Counted from the first letter of the stretch, positions 12,166-24,270 are shown. The stretch: DNA of 64,000 bases from Mactra quadrangularis (GCA_025267735.1 CM046304.1:2232001-2296000), one strand, 5' to 3'. Numbers and translations: made by a program. Notes: generated by a model not told the origin, from the letters alone.

Positions 12166-14133
12166 TCCAGGGTCATTCCATACCAAGTCACCCAGGGCCT
12201 CCCAGTTCAAGTCTTAGATTTTGCTGAAATTTTAACCATATCAAATTTAATCTTATTCATGGAGAAATCTAAAATTTTAGTGTTGTACTCAAAATAGTTT
12301 TTGAGATACAGATGTTTGAAGTTGGTACGTATTGCACTATTATTGAAGTAAGAAATTGGTCAGTTTTCAGCCATCTTTGAGGGCAACATTTTTAAAGAAA
12401 GAGAGCTCTTAGAGTCCCTTAATTCCATATATGTACTCACATTTAGGTAAATATTTGAATTTAATAAACATTTAGATTCTTATTTTTTCCTTTTTTGAGA
12501 AATTTTGATTGGAAAATGGCCCCGCGGCCAATTTGTGCAAAAAGTTAATTTAGTGCTGTAAAAGTCTTGATTTATAAATTGCAATATTTTCTTTATTTTT
12601 CAGGATATTACTTTAAAAGTTTCAGGGAATATTCTTATAATCATAATTGATATGTATATGGTCTTAATTTATTGTAAATCAATAAAAGAAAAATATTTTT
12701 GTATTTTATTCAAGGGTACCCCCTCTTTTTTTACGAAATTAGTTTTTTTCATAAGTTTGGTGTGCTATAATTTTTTTATTTTTTAAGATGTTCTTATAGA
12801 AATGGGTATACATGTTCTTGATATTGCCCTTAATCATTTAATTGTATTTAACTAAGTTTAAAACTATTTGACTTGAAGAAAATAGTCTCTAAAAGTGGCC
12901 CAAAATTGAAATTTTTGGTTTTGGCTCTAGTGTTCAAGTAGCCATACAAAAATAGGGACAAATGCTATCGCTCTGAAACTTTTTTATTGCATTATCCAAC
13001 TATATATTAATATAATACTAAAAAATAGAGAATGTAATTTTCTTCCTTCTATAGAAAAATCATGTTTCAAAAAACACCCATTTTTACTGAATCTAGCTGC
13101 ATTCGCACATTCTTGTTGATAGTAATTTTTCTATGTTAACATTATTTTTTACCAAATCAGACTGATTTTCTTGGTCTTTACAAGTCCAATCTTGTTTAAC
13201 ACATTTTACTTGGTATAATATGCTTTCTATGATTTTATTTAAAGAATAAACTATATGATTATTAATTTTAGCTATTTCATAACAATTAAAATGGTGTATA
13301 ATTCAATGTAAAACTTACAACTACATTTGTATATTATACAATTTTATAATTTTAATTATTGTTATCAATTTTACCATGCTGTTATATAGAAAAAAGTTAA
13401 CCTGTACTGGTTATTATTACAATAATATTTAATATACATATACTCATCACTGACACACACAATTTAATGACATCATCAAATTTGTGGACATAAATTGTTA
13501 CGAAGATTGACAAACTAATAACTTGGCATTTCATTGCTAAATTATTAAAACATCTTTCTGAATATAAAGTTAAAATTTGACCTTTTTAGTTAATTCTTAT
13601 TTTTGAATATATAATTAAGATAAAAGATAGCTGTACATGATGCTGCTCAAAGGTTTCACAGGGGCAACTACTAGTACTAAGCAACACTTCATCCTTTTGT
13701 TGCCAACTTTAGAGATGGTCATAAAATCTTGGTCACACAAGCACGTCTTTGTGTAATCAATGACTATAGGCATCATTTTACAGTTTTAGTACTCTTGTTA
13801 CATCAATCCATAAAGTGCAAATGAAGCTCTACTCAGTAGTTTCTAATATTCCAAAGGCACTACTGCGATGTAAATTGTCAAGAATTTTAGCAACCTTTTA
13901 ATGACTTCAACCGGGTATATTTTGATACAATTAATTTTTAATACCTAGACCTATTGTTAAACTGGTGTTGTAAGCACATAAAAAATGCACAATTATTTTT
14001 CATTTTAAAATAGCCAAGCATGAACATGAAGACTATCTAAGATTTTGAAGGTGTTACGTGTTCCAGTGACACACTGTGTTTGAAGTGTGCATAAATTACT
14101 GTTGCTACTTACACTACACCAATATTTTCAAGT

Positions 14134-14337
14134 TTGCAACTAAAATTGATCAACAACATGCATTTTCAGTCAAGACCATACATTGTATATTGTTTGCAAA
14201 TACGATCGGAAATGGTTGGTAGAGAACATAAAGGACCTGTCCCAAGATGGTGGGGAAGCTCAGTGCTTGTTTTATTCATGCATATTCATGGCATTGTTCC
14301 CACATTCCAATGGCCTACAATAGAAGATGCATACTGA
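14134..14337 (+). pseudogene. Decayed transposon-borne coding fragment
   Basis: The frame ends with LFMHIHGIVPTFQWPTIEDAY. An overlapping frame just upstream gives YDRKWLVENIKDL and SQDGGEAQC, as if one frameshift split a single sequence of the form YD.KW...GEA..FMH.HG...F.WP..ED. I recall this C-terminal pattern from uncharacterised element-borne proteins of marine animals, but cannot name a family. It lies in the spacer of the fold-back element. Confidence 0.4.
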
Positions 14338-14431
14338 GTACCTGTTCCTGGTCAATTTAATGATAATAGTTAATACTGAGCAGTGTGTTTTCTCAGTCAA
14401 CAAAAAATGTAAGGCTGTACTGTATAGAGTT

Positions 14432-14910
14432 TAGGGTGTAACGGTTAACCGATATACTGGTTAATATTGCAATACAAGTTCTAACGGTTTTTAACCGGTT
14501 CATTTTTCCTTGAACCGGTTTTTGTAGTTAAGTGTCATACTACTTGTATTTATCAGAATCTGATAGTTAAATGTTTAAACAAATGTTAAAATGAATTAAA
14601 TACTTAAAATACTCTTACTGTGCTTTTAAAGGTTAAACATTTAGTCAATTAAAAGAAAAATATCATCAAGAGTCTGTTTCAAACCACGCATATTTCTAAC
14701 ATATAGACCATTTTACATTTGTGAGTCAAACATTTGGATAAGAGATCATTTGAAAATACCCATATGCGTGCTACGCTGATCCAATAAGAACGAGGTACAT
14801 GCATTAATTAATGCTTTGCATGTCTAAGCGAAAAACCGGTTCGTATTGCAATAAATTGTAATATGGGTTCTGCATATTGCAATACGGTTTTTACCGTATT
14901 GTTACCCCTT
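14432..14910. mobile_element. hAT-like MITE nested in the fold-back element
   Basis: Ends TAGGGTGTAACGG and GTTACCCCTT form short imperfect inverted repeats. The flanks 14424-14431 and 14911-14918 are both ATAGAGTT, an 8 bp target duplication as hAT elements make. Internal AACCGGTT and AATACGGTTTTTACCGTATT words are also palindromic. No transposase frame, so non-autonomous. Confidence 0.8.
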
Positions 14911-16641
14911 ATAGAGTTAGAAATATAGTATAGAGACTAGAAAGATAGCACTTATATGTTAGAAAAAGAATAAATTATAAAATGTCATGTACTTATCATT
15001 CTAAGCTTATATAAATGATATAACTATATTATGCTTAATACCACAACTTTTATACCCTTAAATTATTTTTTTTCAAATACATTTTTTGAATTTTTTGAAA
15101 AGTAGCCAGGATAGAAGGAATTTATTTTGCTGCTTATTTGAGAATTTTTTCATGAAAGGAAAATAGAGTCTGAAGTGTTACATGTGTTAGTTGGTAGTCA
15201 ATTATGATGGTAGGATTAAAAACTTCTGTAACATAGCAGTCTCTTTTATCAATGATGTGACAACAAAGCTGGACACAGTTTGACCCAATGAGTGCACGCC
15301 TGATCATGTGGTCATGTTACGAATGGTAAACAGCAGGAAAGTGAAATTAGAAAGGTTAAGTTTAAGCATTCTTCATGGATAGTATAGGCTAATTATATGT
15401 GATGTAACCTTGTAAAATATCTATAATCATAATTTTATTAACTAGAATGGAATAGTTTCTCTGGTACCCAATGGATAGTCAGAAGTGTGATGCAATTGGT
15501 TTACAAGGAATTACAATTTGAGTCAATGCAGTCTGCATTTCTTCATCTGTTTAGTTGATAAAACTTACTTGTTTACAAATTTTAACCCTAAATATTTATA
15601 ACTTATCAGTTTATAATAAAATCAATTTAAATCTGCTGAAATAAGGATCCATAATACCTAAACATAGAAAAATTACTATCAACAAGAATGCGCGAATGCA
15701 GCTAGATTCAGTAAAAATGGGTGTTTTATGAAACATGATTTTTCTATAGAAGGAAGAAAATTACATTCTCTATTTTTTAGTATTATATTAATATATAGTT
15801 GGATAATGCAATAAAAAAGTTTCAGAGCGATAGCATTTGTCCCTATTTTTGTATGGCTACTTGAACACTAGAGCCAAAACCAAAAATTTCAATTTTGGGC
15901 CACTTTTAGAGACTATTTTCTTCAAGACAAATAGTTTTAAACTTAGTTAAATACAATAACATGATTAAGAGCAATATCAAGAACATGTATACCCATTTCT
16001 ATAAGAACATCTTAAAAAATAGAAAAATTATAGCACACCAAACTTATGAAAAAAACTAATTTCGTAAAAAAAGAGGGGGTACCCTTGAATAAAATACAAA
16101 AATATTTTTCTTTTATTGCTTTACAATAAATTAAGACCATATACATATCAATTATGATTATAAGAATATTCCCTGAAACTTTTAAAGTAATATCCTGAAA
16201 AATAAAGAAAATGTTGCAATTTATAAATCAAGACTTTTACAGCACTAAATTAACTTTTTGCGCAAATTGGCCTCGGGGCCATTTTCCGATCAATATTTCT
16301 CAAAAAAGGAAAAAATAAGAATCTAAATGATTATTAAATTCAAAAATTTACCTAAATGTGAGTACATATATGAAATAAAGGGACTCTAAGAGCTCTCTTT
16401 CTTTATAAATGTTGCCCTCAAAGATGGCTCAAAACTGACCAATTTCTTACTTCAATAATAGTGCAATACGTACCAACTTCAAACATCTGTATCTCAAAAA
16501 CTATTTTGAGCATAACACTAAAACTTTGGATTTCTCCATGAATAAGATTAAATTTGATGTGGTTAAAATTTCAGCAAAATCTAAGACTTGAACTGGGAAA
16601 ATTTTTGTTTTTTGGGTGATTTGGTATGGAATGACCCTCCA

Positions 16642-18473
16642 ATCAACAAAGTTATCTCTAGAGATATCTCTGCTTTTAACATAACTAAAATTTATTTTAC
16701 CACATATCTCACCTTATTGTTTTTGTCCTTATTAATACTCTTTGCAATTGACATGCAAATGTCTACATCCCCTTGCTTGCTTTGACATAATTAGGAGACG
16801 GATAGTCTTATTGTGTCAAATAGATAGATCTTAGGCAGTGGCTCAAGTTATCGCTCAAGTAAACTTAGTATGTGACACTTTGAAGACGACAACACCATAT
16901 CGCCATATATTTCACATCCAGTAATTTAATTAGTAATATCCAAAATGGAGCGTGTAATAACGATAGGATAGTCACATCGGTAAATATTTGTTTACTTCTA
17001 GTAATAATGAAATATAATCAAGTTTTCCGATGTTTTAAAGTTGAAACATACGCATGTTATTTGACTTCCGTAACTCTAGCCTACCCTAGCAAGGGTTGTA
17101 TACAGTAGCGGAACTTCCATAACTCTAGAACCTGGGTCTAGAGAACTTTACGGTACCGAAACTCAAGCCACTGCTTAGATCTTAACATATGTAGACACAT
17201 TTCATGCCAGAACAAAGCTGATTTGTGAACAGAATCTATTATATCCACACAATTTTAATGATTTTTTCACTGACTTTAGTAAACAACAACAAGAATGCAA
17301 TACTAGACAGTACAGTATCCAAAATTAAATCCATATCCGAATTATATGCAACTTGCAAAAATACGATCAGTTCGTTTAATAAATCATAACAACCCAACAA
17401 AATACGTTTAAACTGAAGAAAAAAGCATGTAAATAAGATAAATCCATAGAAAAACCTAACCTTACCATAATTAACCAACAAATCGTGAAAAAATATTATC
17501 AAAATTCAACACATGTGCTGGTTATTGGGGAGTGTCTTAATCGCAATCCTTGAGAGAAAACCACGCCCCTAAAATTTGAAGACGCGCCTCCTTTTCATTT
17601 GGCACGGTTTATAATCAATTAGAGCTGGACAATTAATTCGAAATGAAATTATGCTTTTAATTCTAAATATCTGTAATAATTTATTTGAAAAATGTGTAAT
17701 CTAGATAAATCATTTGTTTAAATATACTCCCTTCTGTCGTTTAGATGAAACAATTTTGATGAATAATGTCATTTTATAATTTTATAATACATAAGGGTTT
17801 TCCAGCTAAGGAAAACAAATAATTAAATGCTGGAACAGCGACATATATGCCACTTCTATGTCTCTGGCTGGAATGACTTTTTGACTTTACATATTAATTA
17901 TTGTCCATATATATTGTGTAAATTATGAATTCACCTATGCATTGAACGCAGGTAGATTTCTATATATTTGGGGGATAGTACAAACTCTTTTAACCCACTG
18001 AGGGGCCAAGGTGTGTTGTTGTTAGATGCTGTTGTTCTACAGAGGTTAAATTTCATTGAAATTATTTGATATGGTTGTGCAGAGGGATTGTTCCGAAGAG
18101 GGTCTCTCTGTATAGACTATATATATATATATATATACTGTACACTCCTACAATCTAAGATACGTACACCACCAACGTTCAATCCATATGCTTTATCACT
18201 TGTATAAGAGGGAATATAAAATGTTTTAAATTATGTTTAGCTCCAAAACACGTTAAATGAACCTCTATATACCTCGAGTTTTATATTGTGTTTGTGTACT
18301 CTGTTAGAGGCGTTACTTTTTTATTGCAGAAAGGTTCATAAAATTTCATACCAATTCGAGACTTTGTGCTGAGTGCAGATTATTGTCCGTGGACATATTC
18401 CTTTACTAGAATACAAAACTATAACGCATGATATAGATTTATCTTTTATATTATAATTTATTTTATCATGATA
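16642..18473. other. Intergenic, no gene seen
   Basis: AT-rich sequence between the fold-back element and the TIMP stop codon. It may contain the NAT10 promoter and a non-coding first exon (GC-richer patch about 17080-17160 and 17530-17610), but no splice pair can be fixed. A TA dinucleotide run lies near 18119-18136. Confidence 0.5.
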
Positions 18474-21353
18474 TTAGCACGTATGGGGCCTGTAAGTATA
18501 CGCCGCAAAGGGAGGTAATACACCGGAATGGAAGTCACACGACGTTGTCTGGTAGAAATAGAAGAATCCTCGACGAACGATAGTTCCTGAAATGTAAAGA
18601 AATCGCCATAATTTTATAACGTTTCATGGCACTTTTTGCAACATACGAGTTCAGTAGAAAGTTTCACTGCAACCGGGCAATCAAAGATGGCGACTTCCAC
18701 AAATAGATATGAAGGCGATGAGTGATGTTTCGTTTTCAGTCAATAAATTTGCAAGAACGCTGTTCAATTATATCGATAAACTTTATTTAATAAAATATAT
18801 ATCATTGAAATATATTTTGACAAAGATCTGTGAGTTACATGTACCTACAAGAACTATTTTAAACCGTTACATGCATCGCCTCGCGTAGGTAGTAAAAACC
18901 TAGGCAGTTAGGATAGACTCCCACGAATCCTTCCGAGATTATTCATTCATAAAAGATCAAGGTGTTATGATTGCGTCAAACCAGTACTATCAATGCTTTG
19001 ATTGAGAATTTCAGTAGCACCGTCGAATCATTACTGTCAGTGCTTAGTTTTAATTTCTTTAAGAGCTTTTGAACATGTATTCAATATGAAAAGAGCGCTA
19101 TATATACAAATTTGGTATTTAATGATAATGGTGATTAAGAATTTCAGTAGCACCGTCAAATCAGTACTTTAAGTACTTTGATTTACCTGACACTACATGT
19201 AATCCATTATCAAGCAGAACACCACACGCTGCTGAGTGGGGACGTGTGATTAGTCTTCCGTGCATCAAAATTCCTAAAACGGGCTGAAAAGATAAGGACA
19301 TATATTTATTGGTATACTTAGATTCGATGTGCACAGAATATACATTTTCAATGTTAAATTAATAACCCTTCACTGGTATTCATACGCGAACCATTTTTCC
19401 TTTGTAAAATCGGGGAAACTTTAAAATGCCTTTCCTTTCATTACTTATTGACTGACAGAGATGCAACATGTCCAAAAGAATGCTTAAACAAGAAGACCTA
19501 TTCAATTAAACAAGAAGACCTCTTCAATAAAAAAACATTATTTGAATGCGGATTGTATCATACATATAATTACCATGGATATACTCGTAATAAAAGATAC
19601 AATCTACTTGTAACAGTTTAGCGTATAACTGCACATCGATGTTTCATCATGTACAGTGTTGTTGTTTTTTTCTCTTTACAAATGGAACCATATGTGTTAG
19701 CGCGGAAAGCGGACGACATTTATTGCAGAAGTAATTTTCCCTTTTGATTGCCCATGTGCGTCTTAATGTAATCGTCCGCGGCAGATTGCACTTTGGATTT
19801 ACTTCAGTACACTGCTATACACCGCGTAAAACCCCAGAAAAAAGAACAATAGATAAATATAAACTGCCTTACCCTTCTATGAAAAACGTGTACAACATCA
19901 ATGGCGTAGGTCCTGGTTTCAGAAGTAAGGCCAACTTGACCATTAACCCTTACCATCAAACCTATTGCATAAATAAAACAGCTAAACATGTAAATAAAAA
20001 GTCTATTGTTTTCATATACAATAAAAACTCTAAAAACCGGACCCTCTGAAAACCGGAATCCTCTGAAAATCGGAATCCTCTGAAAATCGGACAATTTTTA
20101 AAGTGCCACATTTTCTCAATTATTATTAAATGCATTAAAAAATATCCTCTGAAAACCGGAAACTCTAAATTCCGAATACCGGACCTTTTGCCATGGCTTC
20201 TAATGTTAAATATGCATAAAACGTCCTTTGAAGACCGGACACTAAGTTTCAATTAGCTGTGTATTATAACAGTTATAGTTGATCATAATCCCAAGCAGAT
20301 GTCAATTTGTTAATTAAAATATTTTCTGAGGTAATGAGAGGCTTATTCCCATGTATAAGTCTCCAATACAGTCTCCATTATCTATAGTATGACGATAATG
20401 CATCATTGATAACCGGTTACAATATGGGCCAACGAAAGCGTGCCTGCTTAACATCATTCGGAACACCCTCGACCTTCCATGAATGAATAATTCGTTGCGA
20501 ATGACCGAGTGGCTTCCGAATGGCTTAACATGTGCTCGTGTTACAGCCTAAATACCCACAGGAAGGTGAGATCAGAGAGAGCTGATATGTATTCTAGCTT
20601 AGGTTCATTCTCGGACCCAGAAGTTATATCGACATTTTCGCTCTTAAAACATAGATCGAGAATCTTGATGGCCACTGGGTACGAGAATGGCTTAGATCGA
20701 GGATTAAACGTATGGTATGAGTGATATATGTATAATTTATTTAAAAATGTTGAATAATAATTTGAGTCACTAGAATAATGGGTTTAACCAGGCCGGGTCC
20801 AGGATTTTTTTCTAGGGGGAGGGGGGTCCGAACTTTTCTAGGGGGGGGGGGGGTCCGAACCTCGAACCACAACCACATTTTACACATTTTGCTGATAAAA
20901 AAATTGCAACACATTGATAATATATAAAAGCTAATCTATGTTGAGCAAAGAAAAAAATACTCCATGCTACTTAAACATGACTTACAAGCAAGAAAAACAC
21001 CGATAGACAGGTGTATTTTTAGGGGGGTCCGGACCCCCTAACTCCCCCCGCTGGATCCGCCTATGGGTAAGTTTTTATGCACATAGTCAGTGTGACACAA
21101 ATAGAGGCCGTACACTCATTAACAAACAATATCACTCTCGTACTCAAAGGCTATCAACATTCTCGATCTACCTTTTTAAGATGAAAAATCTTGATAGCCT
21201 CTGGGTACGAGTATGACAAATATCATTCGGCGTAAATACCGTACCGAAATCTCGGTTACAAAACTTCTCTCTTTTAGTCTCATGAACACAGGTGCATGCC
21301 AACGATACTGCTACCATTGTCATAAATACACAGAGTTTAAAATACGTCTCCAT
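18474..21353 (-). CDS. TIMP: Single-domain tissue inhibitor of metalloproteinases (TIMP)
   Basis: Secreted inhibitor of matrix metalloproteinases; the N-terminal cysteine chelates the active-site zinc (family knowledge). Four minus-strand exons join in frame: 21353-21245, 19961-19873, 19283-19187 and 18586-18474, each with GT/AG borders, giving 135 residues. METYFKLCVFMTMVAVSLA is a clear signal peptide; the mature protein begins CTCVHETKREKFC, the TIMP signature. Exon 3 carries ITRPHSAACGVLLDNG, matching the family segment TAPSSA.CGV.LD.G, and exon 4 carries SCDFHSGVLPPF. Mature cysteines fall at 1, 3, 13, 67, 96 and 116, close to the human N-domain pattern 1, 3, 13, 70, 99, 124. The stop comes directly after the sixth cysteine, so the C-terminal subdomain of vertebrate TIMPs is absent. 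An in-frame ATG 60 bases upstream (21413) is less likely because it would bury the signal peptide. Confidence 0.88.
18996..19193 (+). repeat. Two-copy direct repeat inside a TIMP intron
   Basis: GATT.AGAATTTCAGTAGCAC with CGTCGAATCA / CGTCAAATCA occurs near 19000 and 19130. The second copy ends beside the TIMP exon 3 donor. Confidence 0.55.
20042..20096 (+). repeat. Short 17 bp tandem repeat (CCTCTGAAAACCGGAAT)
   Basis: About three copies, with scattered related words (TCCTCTGAAAACCGGAA, GAAGACCGGAC) to 20240. It lies in TIMP intron 1 and has no coding meaning. Confidence 0.7.
20788..21063 (+). repeat. GGATCC-ended repeat, copy 1
   Basis: Ends GGGTCCAGGATTTTTTTC and CGCTGGATCCGCCTATGG with G-runs and C-runs just inside; the copy at 37117-37408 has cleaner GGCGGATCCAG / CTGGATCCGCC inverted ends. 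A reverse copy spans about 29884-30180 in an actin intron. Non-coding. Confidence 0.75.
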
Positions 21354-21429
21354 CTCGGACTGTAGTGAGCTGTAAACATATAAATATAGATGCAAAGATT
21401 TGAAAGATCGCATAAATGCCTAGTTCACA

Positions 21430-21582
21430 CTGAATCGGTGTATGCCCCGGTGCGTCCCAGTGTATGTTTTGTTGCATTCTGTGTTCGCCCGATGCGTCCC
21501 AGTTTATGTTTCAGTGCGTTCTGTACTCATCCGATTCGTCCTAGTTTATGTTTTCGGTGCGTTCTGTATACACACGGTGCGG
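21430..21582 (+). repeat. About 53 bp tandem repeat, three copies
   Basis: The unit reads about GGTGCGTCCCAGTTTATGTT then a TGCGTTCTGT stretch, three times with changes. It creates an artefactual open frame. It lies just upstream of the TIMP start codon, so it could touch its promoter. Confidence 0.7.
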
Positions 21583-22471
21583 GCCGGTAGATCGGGATGA
21601 ACCGGGACTATTCATGAAGGAAATCGAGTGACCAAAAAGGAAGTCTTGGACACCGGCCATGTGTCAATGTACGACAGTTTCAAACGATGGTTTTAAAGTT
21701 GAGAAACGGATCATTATGAAAAAGCTATTTTCTTCGAATAACACCGAATTTCGTTGTAAAACATGAAAGATCTTTATAAATATTAAACAAATTGAACACA
21801 TTGTGGCCGCATTTACGACCAAACTGATGTAGCCACTAGTTTTTCTTAATCCATTAGCCCTAAACATAATTGTTTTCAATATTCAATTAAGTAACCACCT
21901 TTTTCTTTTTAAACAAATACACCACTCTAGTTTAAAATTAATGTATCCGTCTGAATTTTATAAAAAACAAAATCCGTTTAAATAGACCTACAAATAAATC
22001 TGATTTGATTAAAATGATGTTGATGCATAAGTTTGAATTGTACTTTTATATGAAACCAAAGTGCATGCATTGATCAATCACAATTATGCCTGCTGAACTA
22101 TGTCGAAAAAAAGAAATAAGGAATTGCATTTTTTATTCAAATTGATAGCCTTGACGGTTTTGCACCGTATCAAAATGATTGAAAATATAAAATGTACAGT
22201 AAAGTTCCAATATAAAGACCACTAAAAGCACTGCTCTGAATATCGAAACGGTCGTAATATAGGGACCCTTTTCTTTTCAAATTTAGTAGTTGGGAATTAA
22301 AAACCATTCACACGCGAATAATTTTGCAATGAGCAAGAAGGACTTTTGCAAAAAACATGCAATTCTTTACGGATTTAAATACCATGTAAAAGCTTCATTT
22401 TGGAAGAAAATGATCACTACAATATTATTAAAACTATTCTGCTATTAAAGACTGTCGATTTTGATAATTAT
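21583..22471. other. Intergenic, no gene seen
   Basis: AT-rich DNA upstream of TIMP. A weak trace of the ACAGTAAAGTT MITE family (see 58952-59119) appears at about 22195-22450 (GTACAGTAAAGTTCCAATAT). Confidence 0.5.
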
Positions 22472-22690
22472 TTTTGTCTCTTAGCTCGAATGTGGAACAA
22501 GTTCTACGAACTAAGATTAATCACTTTCGATTTCCCATCCTTGTTCCAGTACTGAGCTATATAGTATATAGTTGTATAAAGTTTCTTGCTGAAGGAAACT
22601 ACGGCGTATGTTTTGGAAAAGATTCGAACCAACGCGAAGCTGGCTATCAAATGATAACCAGTCAAATGACGTAACCGCTCGACCATGCCT
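22472..22690 (-). repeat. tRNA-derived SINE, family C
   Basis: On the minus strand the head GGCATGGTCGAGCGGTTACG is strongly tRNA-like, with B box TTGGTTCGAATC. The body ends in the family C tail complement. Confidence 0.75.
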
Positions 22691-23025
22691 TAAAAGTGAA
22701 ACTTTACTGTTGATCTAAATATATGTCTCGAACTTTTCTTTCCTGTACTTTACTGTACAATGTACAGTACTGTATAAAGTTTTCGCGAGAAAGATAATTT
22801 TATGACACGCCCGGGACCAATCATTGCGACGCTTGACTGTTTTTCCCTATAATAAAAATGCCCATTTATTCATTGTGTATTTGAGTCACGTACAAATATA
22901 ATTATTTAATTGTAATTAAATTACATACACTGATAATCAATTAAGTATTTTAAACAATTAACGGTGATTTAAATAGATTAACCAATATTGTACCAGGCAC
23001 GATCCATCATTGTTTACCTTTTTTT

Positions 23026-23400
23026 GGTTGGTTTAACTCAAAATGTTTGGGTTTTACGTCGCAGAAACACATTGTATAGGTCTGTTCACCTCCTCGTCGT
23101 TCCTGGAAAGGCTAAATATCTAGATTCAGCTGTTTACCAGTTACTTAAGGCACATACTACCGTCAGTGACTGACAACTGCCCTACATAAATTAGAATCAG
23201 TGTTAGGATGGAGAATAGCCGTAGAAATTATTTTATAACCAAACTCTACGAAAGTATGTCCTGCCTGGGAATCGAACCCATGATCTTCATTCTGTGTATA
23301 GAAGGTGAAGATATCAGACAGTTTGTGTACAGAATGCACGATCTCTCTATCAGTAGACTTGCGTGCTAACAATTTATCGATCATGCTAGCTTGGCGGCTG
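23026..23400 (-). repeat. tRNA-derived SINE, family A
   Basis: The body has GTCAGTGACTGACAACTGCC and CCTGCCTGGGAATCGAACCC, the reverse of a B box. About 70 extra bases between the B and A boxes make this copy longer than its relatives. Confidence 0.7.
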
Positions 23401-23484
23401 ATAAGCACAAAAACAGTCTAACCACATAATAATTATGTAGATTAAGAATGTTGTATTCTATTTTTTCAATGGCCAGTCGTATCA

Positions 23485-23837
23485 GGGACGTTAGTCAGTT
23501 ATCTTTCCCTGATAAAATCTAAAGCAATCCAATTGGTAAGTAGGTCCTTACAGTTAGAATCCTCGGGTTTTATCAAGTCCTATGTAAGGATAACAAAATA
23601 TTTCATCTAATATCTTTCTTGTTAATGGAGATATTTACAGAAGTGATAAAATGTATATAGTTCTTTACCTTTAAGTATTTAGCTTGAATTTCAAACAAAT
23701 TAAACTATTTAAAAAAGTTATTTTAGATTAATTTTGGCAAATTGACATTGAAAATAAAGGGTAAAATTCAAGTAATCAAACTAATTGGACATACCTAGTA
23801 GAAGAGTATTCAAGGGGAAATAACTGACTAAGGTCCC
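23485..23837 (-). mobile_element. PIF/Harbinger-like MITE, copy 1
   Basis: Same family as 24957-25319 and 45244-45603, opposite orientation. Ends GGGAC..TAGTCAGTTA and TAACTGACTAAGGTCCC. The flanks here no longer show a clean TAA pair. Confidence 0.75.
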
Positions 23838-23973
23838 ATATTAGTTTAACCTTCTTTATATATTTATTATCTATAATCAGATCGATTTAGTAACTAAATG
23901 TATTTACATTATATATGAATATAAACAGTTTTATTATTCTGTCATCACTATTTTTAGTCTTTGTTTACCATTA

Positions 23974-24068
23974 CCATTTATGGTCATTGGTGAAATGCTG
24001 GTCTGTAAACTCCTGTTTGGGATTTAGTATATAACCATATATGGTATCAGGGTACGGTGATTATATAA
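23974..24068 (+). promoter_or_regulatory. Candidate actin promoter: two CArG boxes and a TATA-like element
   Basis: CCATTTATGG at 23974-23983 and CCATATATGG at 24035-24044 both fit CC(A/T)6GG exactly, the SRF site typical of actin promoters. GATTATATAATG follows at about 24059-24070. The actin ATG is 2.2 kb downstream behind a 5' UTR splice acceptor (26290-26291), so a promoter and non-coding exon in this region would be normal for an actin gene. The transcription start is not determined. Confidence 0.45.
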
Positions 24069-24120
24069 TGTTTAATGTTCAATAAAAATAAAACTGACGT
24101 GGGGTTTACAGGACGCGCGC

Positions 24121-24270
24121 ACCTATGTATCGAAAAGATACCGGATTCGAACCCCACTGGAGGCACTGCTAATTTCCTTGAGCATGAAACGTACATACAG
24201 TTGTTCCACTCAACCCAAGTGTAAATAAGTACTGTGAGGGATCACCAGCCTGAAGGTGATTTCAATGATT
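24121..24270 (+). repeat. tRNA-derived SINE, family B
   Basis: B-box-like GGATTCGAACCCCACTGG then the family B body (CTGCTAATTTCCTTGAGCA, GTTGTTCCACTC). Confidence 0.7.

Larger units (their letters stand above)
12170..16637. mobile_element. Large fold-back element with near 1 kb inverted arms
   Basis: The left arm 12170-13137 and right arm 15661-16637 are inverted copies with scattered substitutions and small indels. Outer ends are GGGTCATTCCATACCA and TGGTATGGAATGACCC. Both are followed outward by TCCA (12166-12169 and 16638-16641), a possible 4 bp target duplication. The spacer holds a decayed coding fragment (14134-14337) and a nested hAT-like element (14432-14910). A 3-4 bp target site with long TIRs would suit Academ- or Sola-type DNA transposons; the superfamily is a guess. 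It lies between NAT10 exon 1 and TIMP. Confidence 0.85.

Noticed and set aside
17239..17502. 87-codon minus-strand frame rich in Phe/Leu/Ile
   Set aside because: AT-rich composition explains the hydrophobic residues; no homology or splice context. It could at most overlap a non-coding first exon of NAT10.
19744..20094. Overlapping open frames on both strands near 19.8 kb
   Set aside because: The plus-strand frame is a shadow. The minus-strand frame only overlaps TIMP exon 2 (19961-19873) plus surrounding intron.
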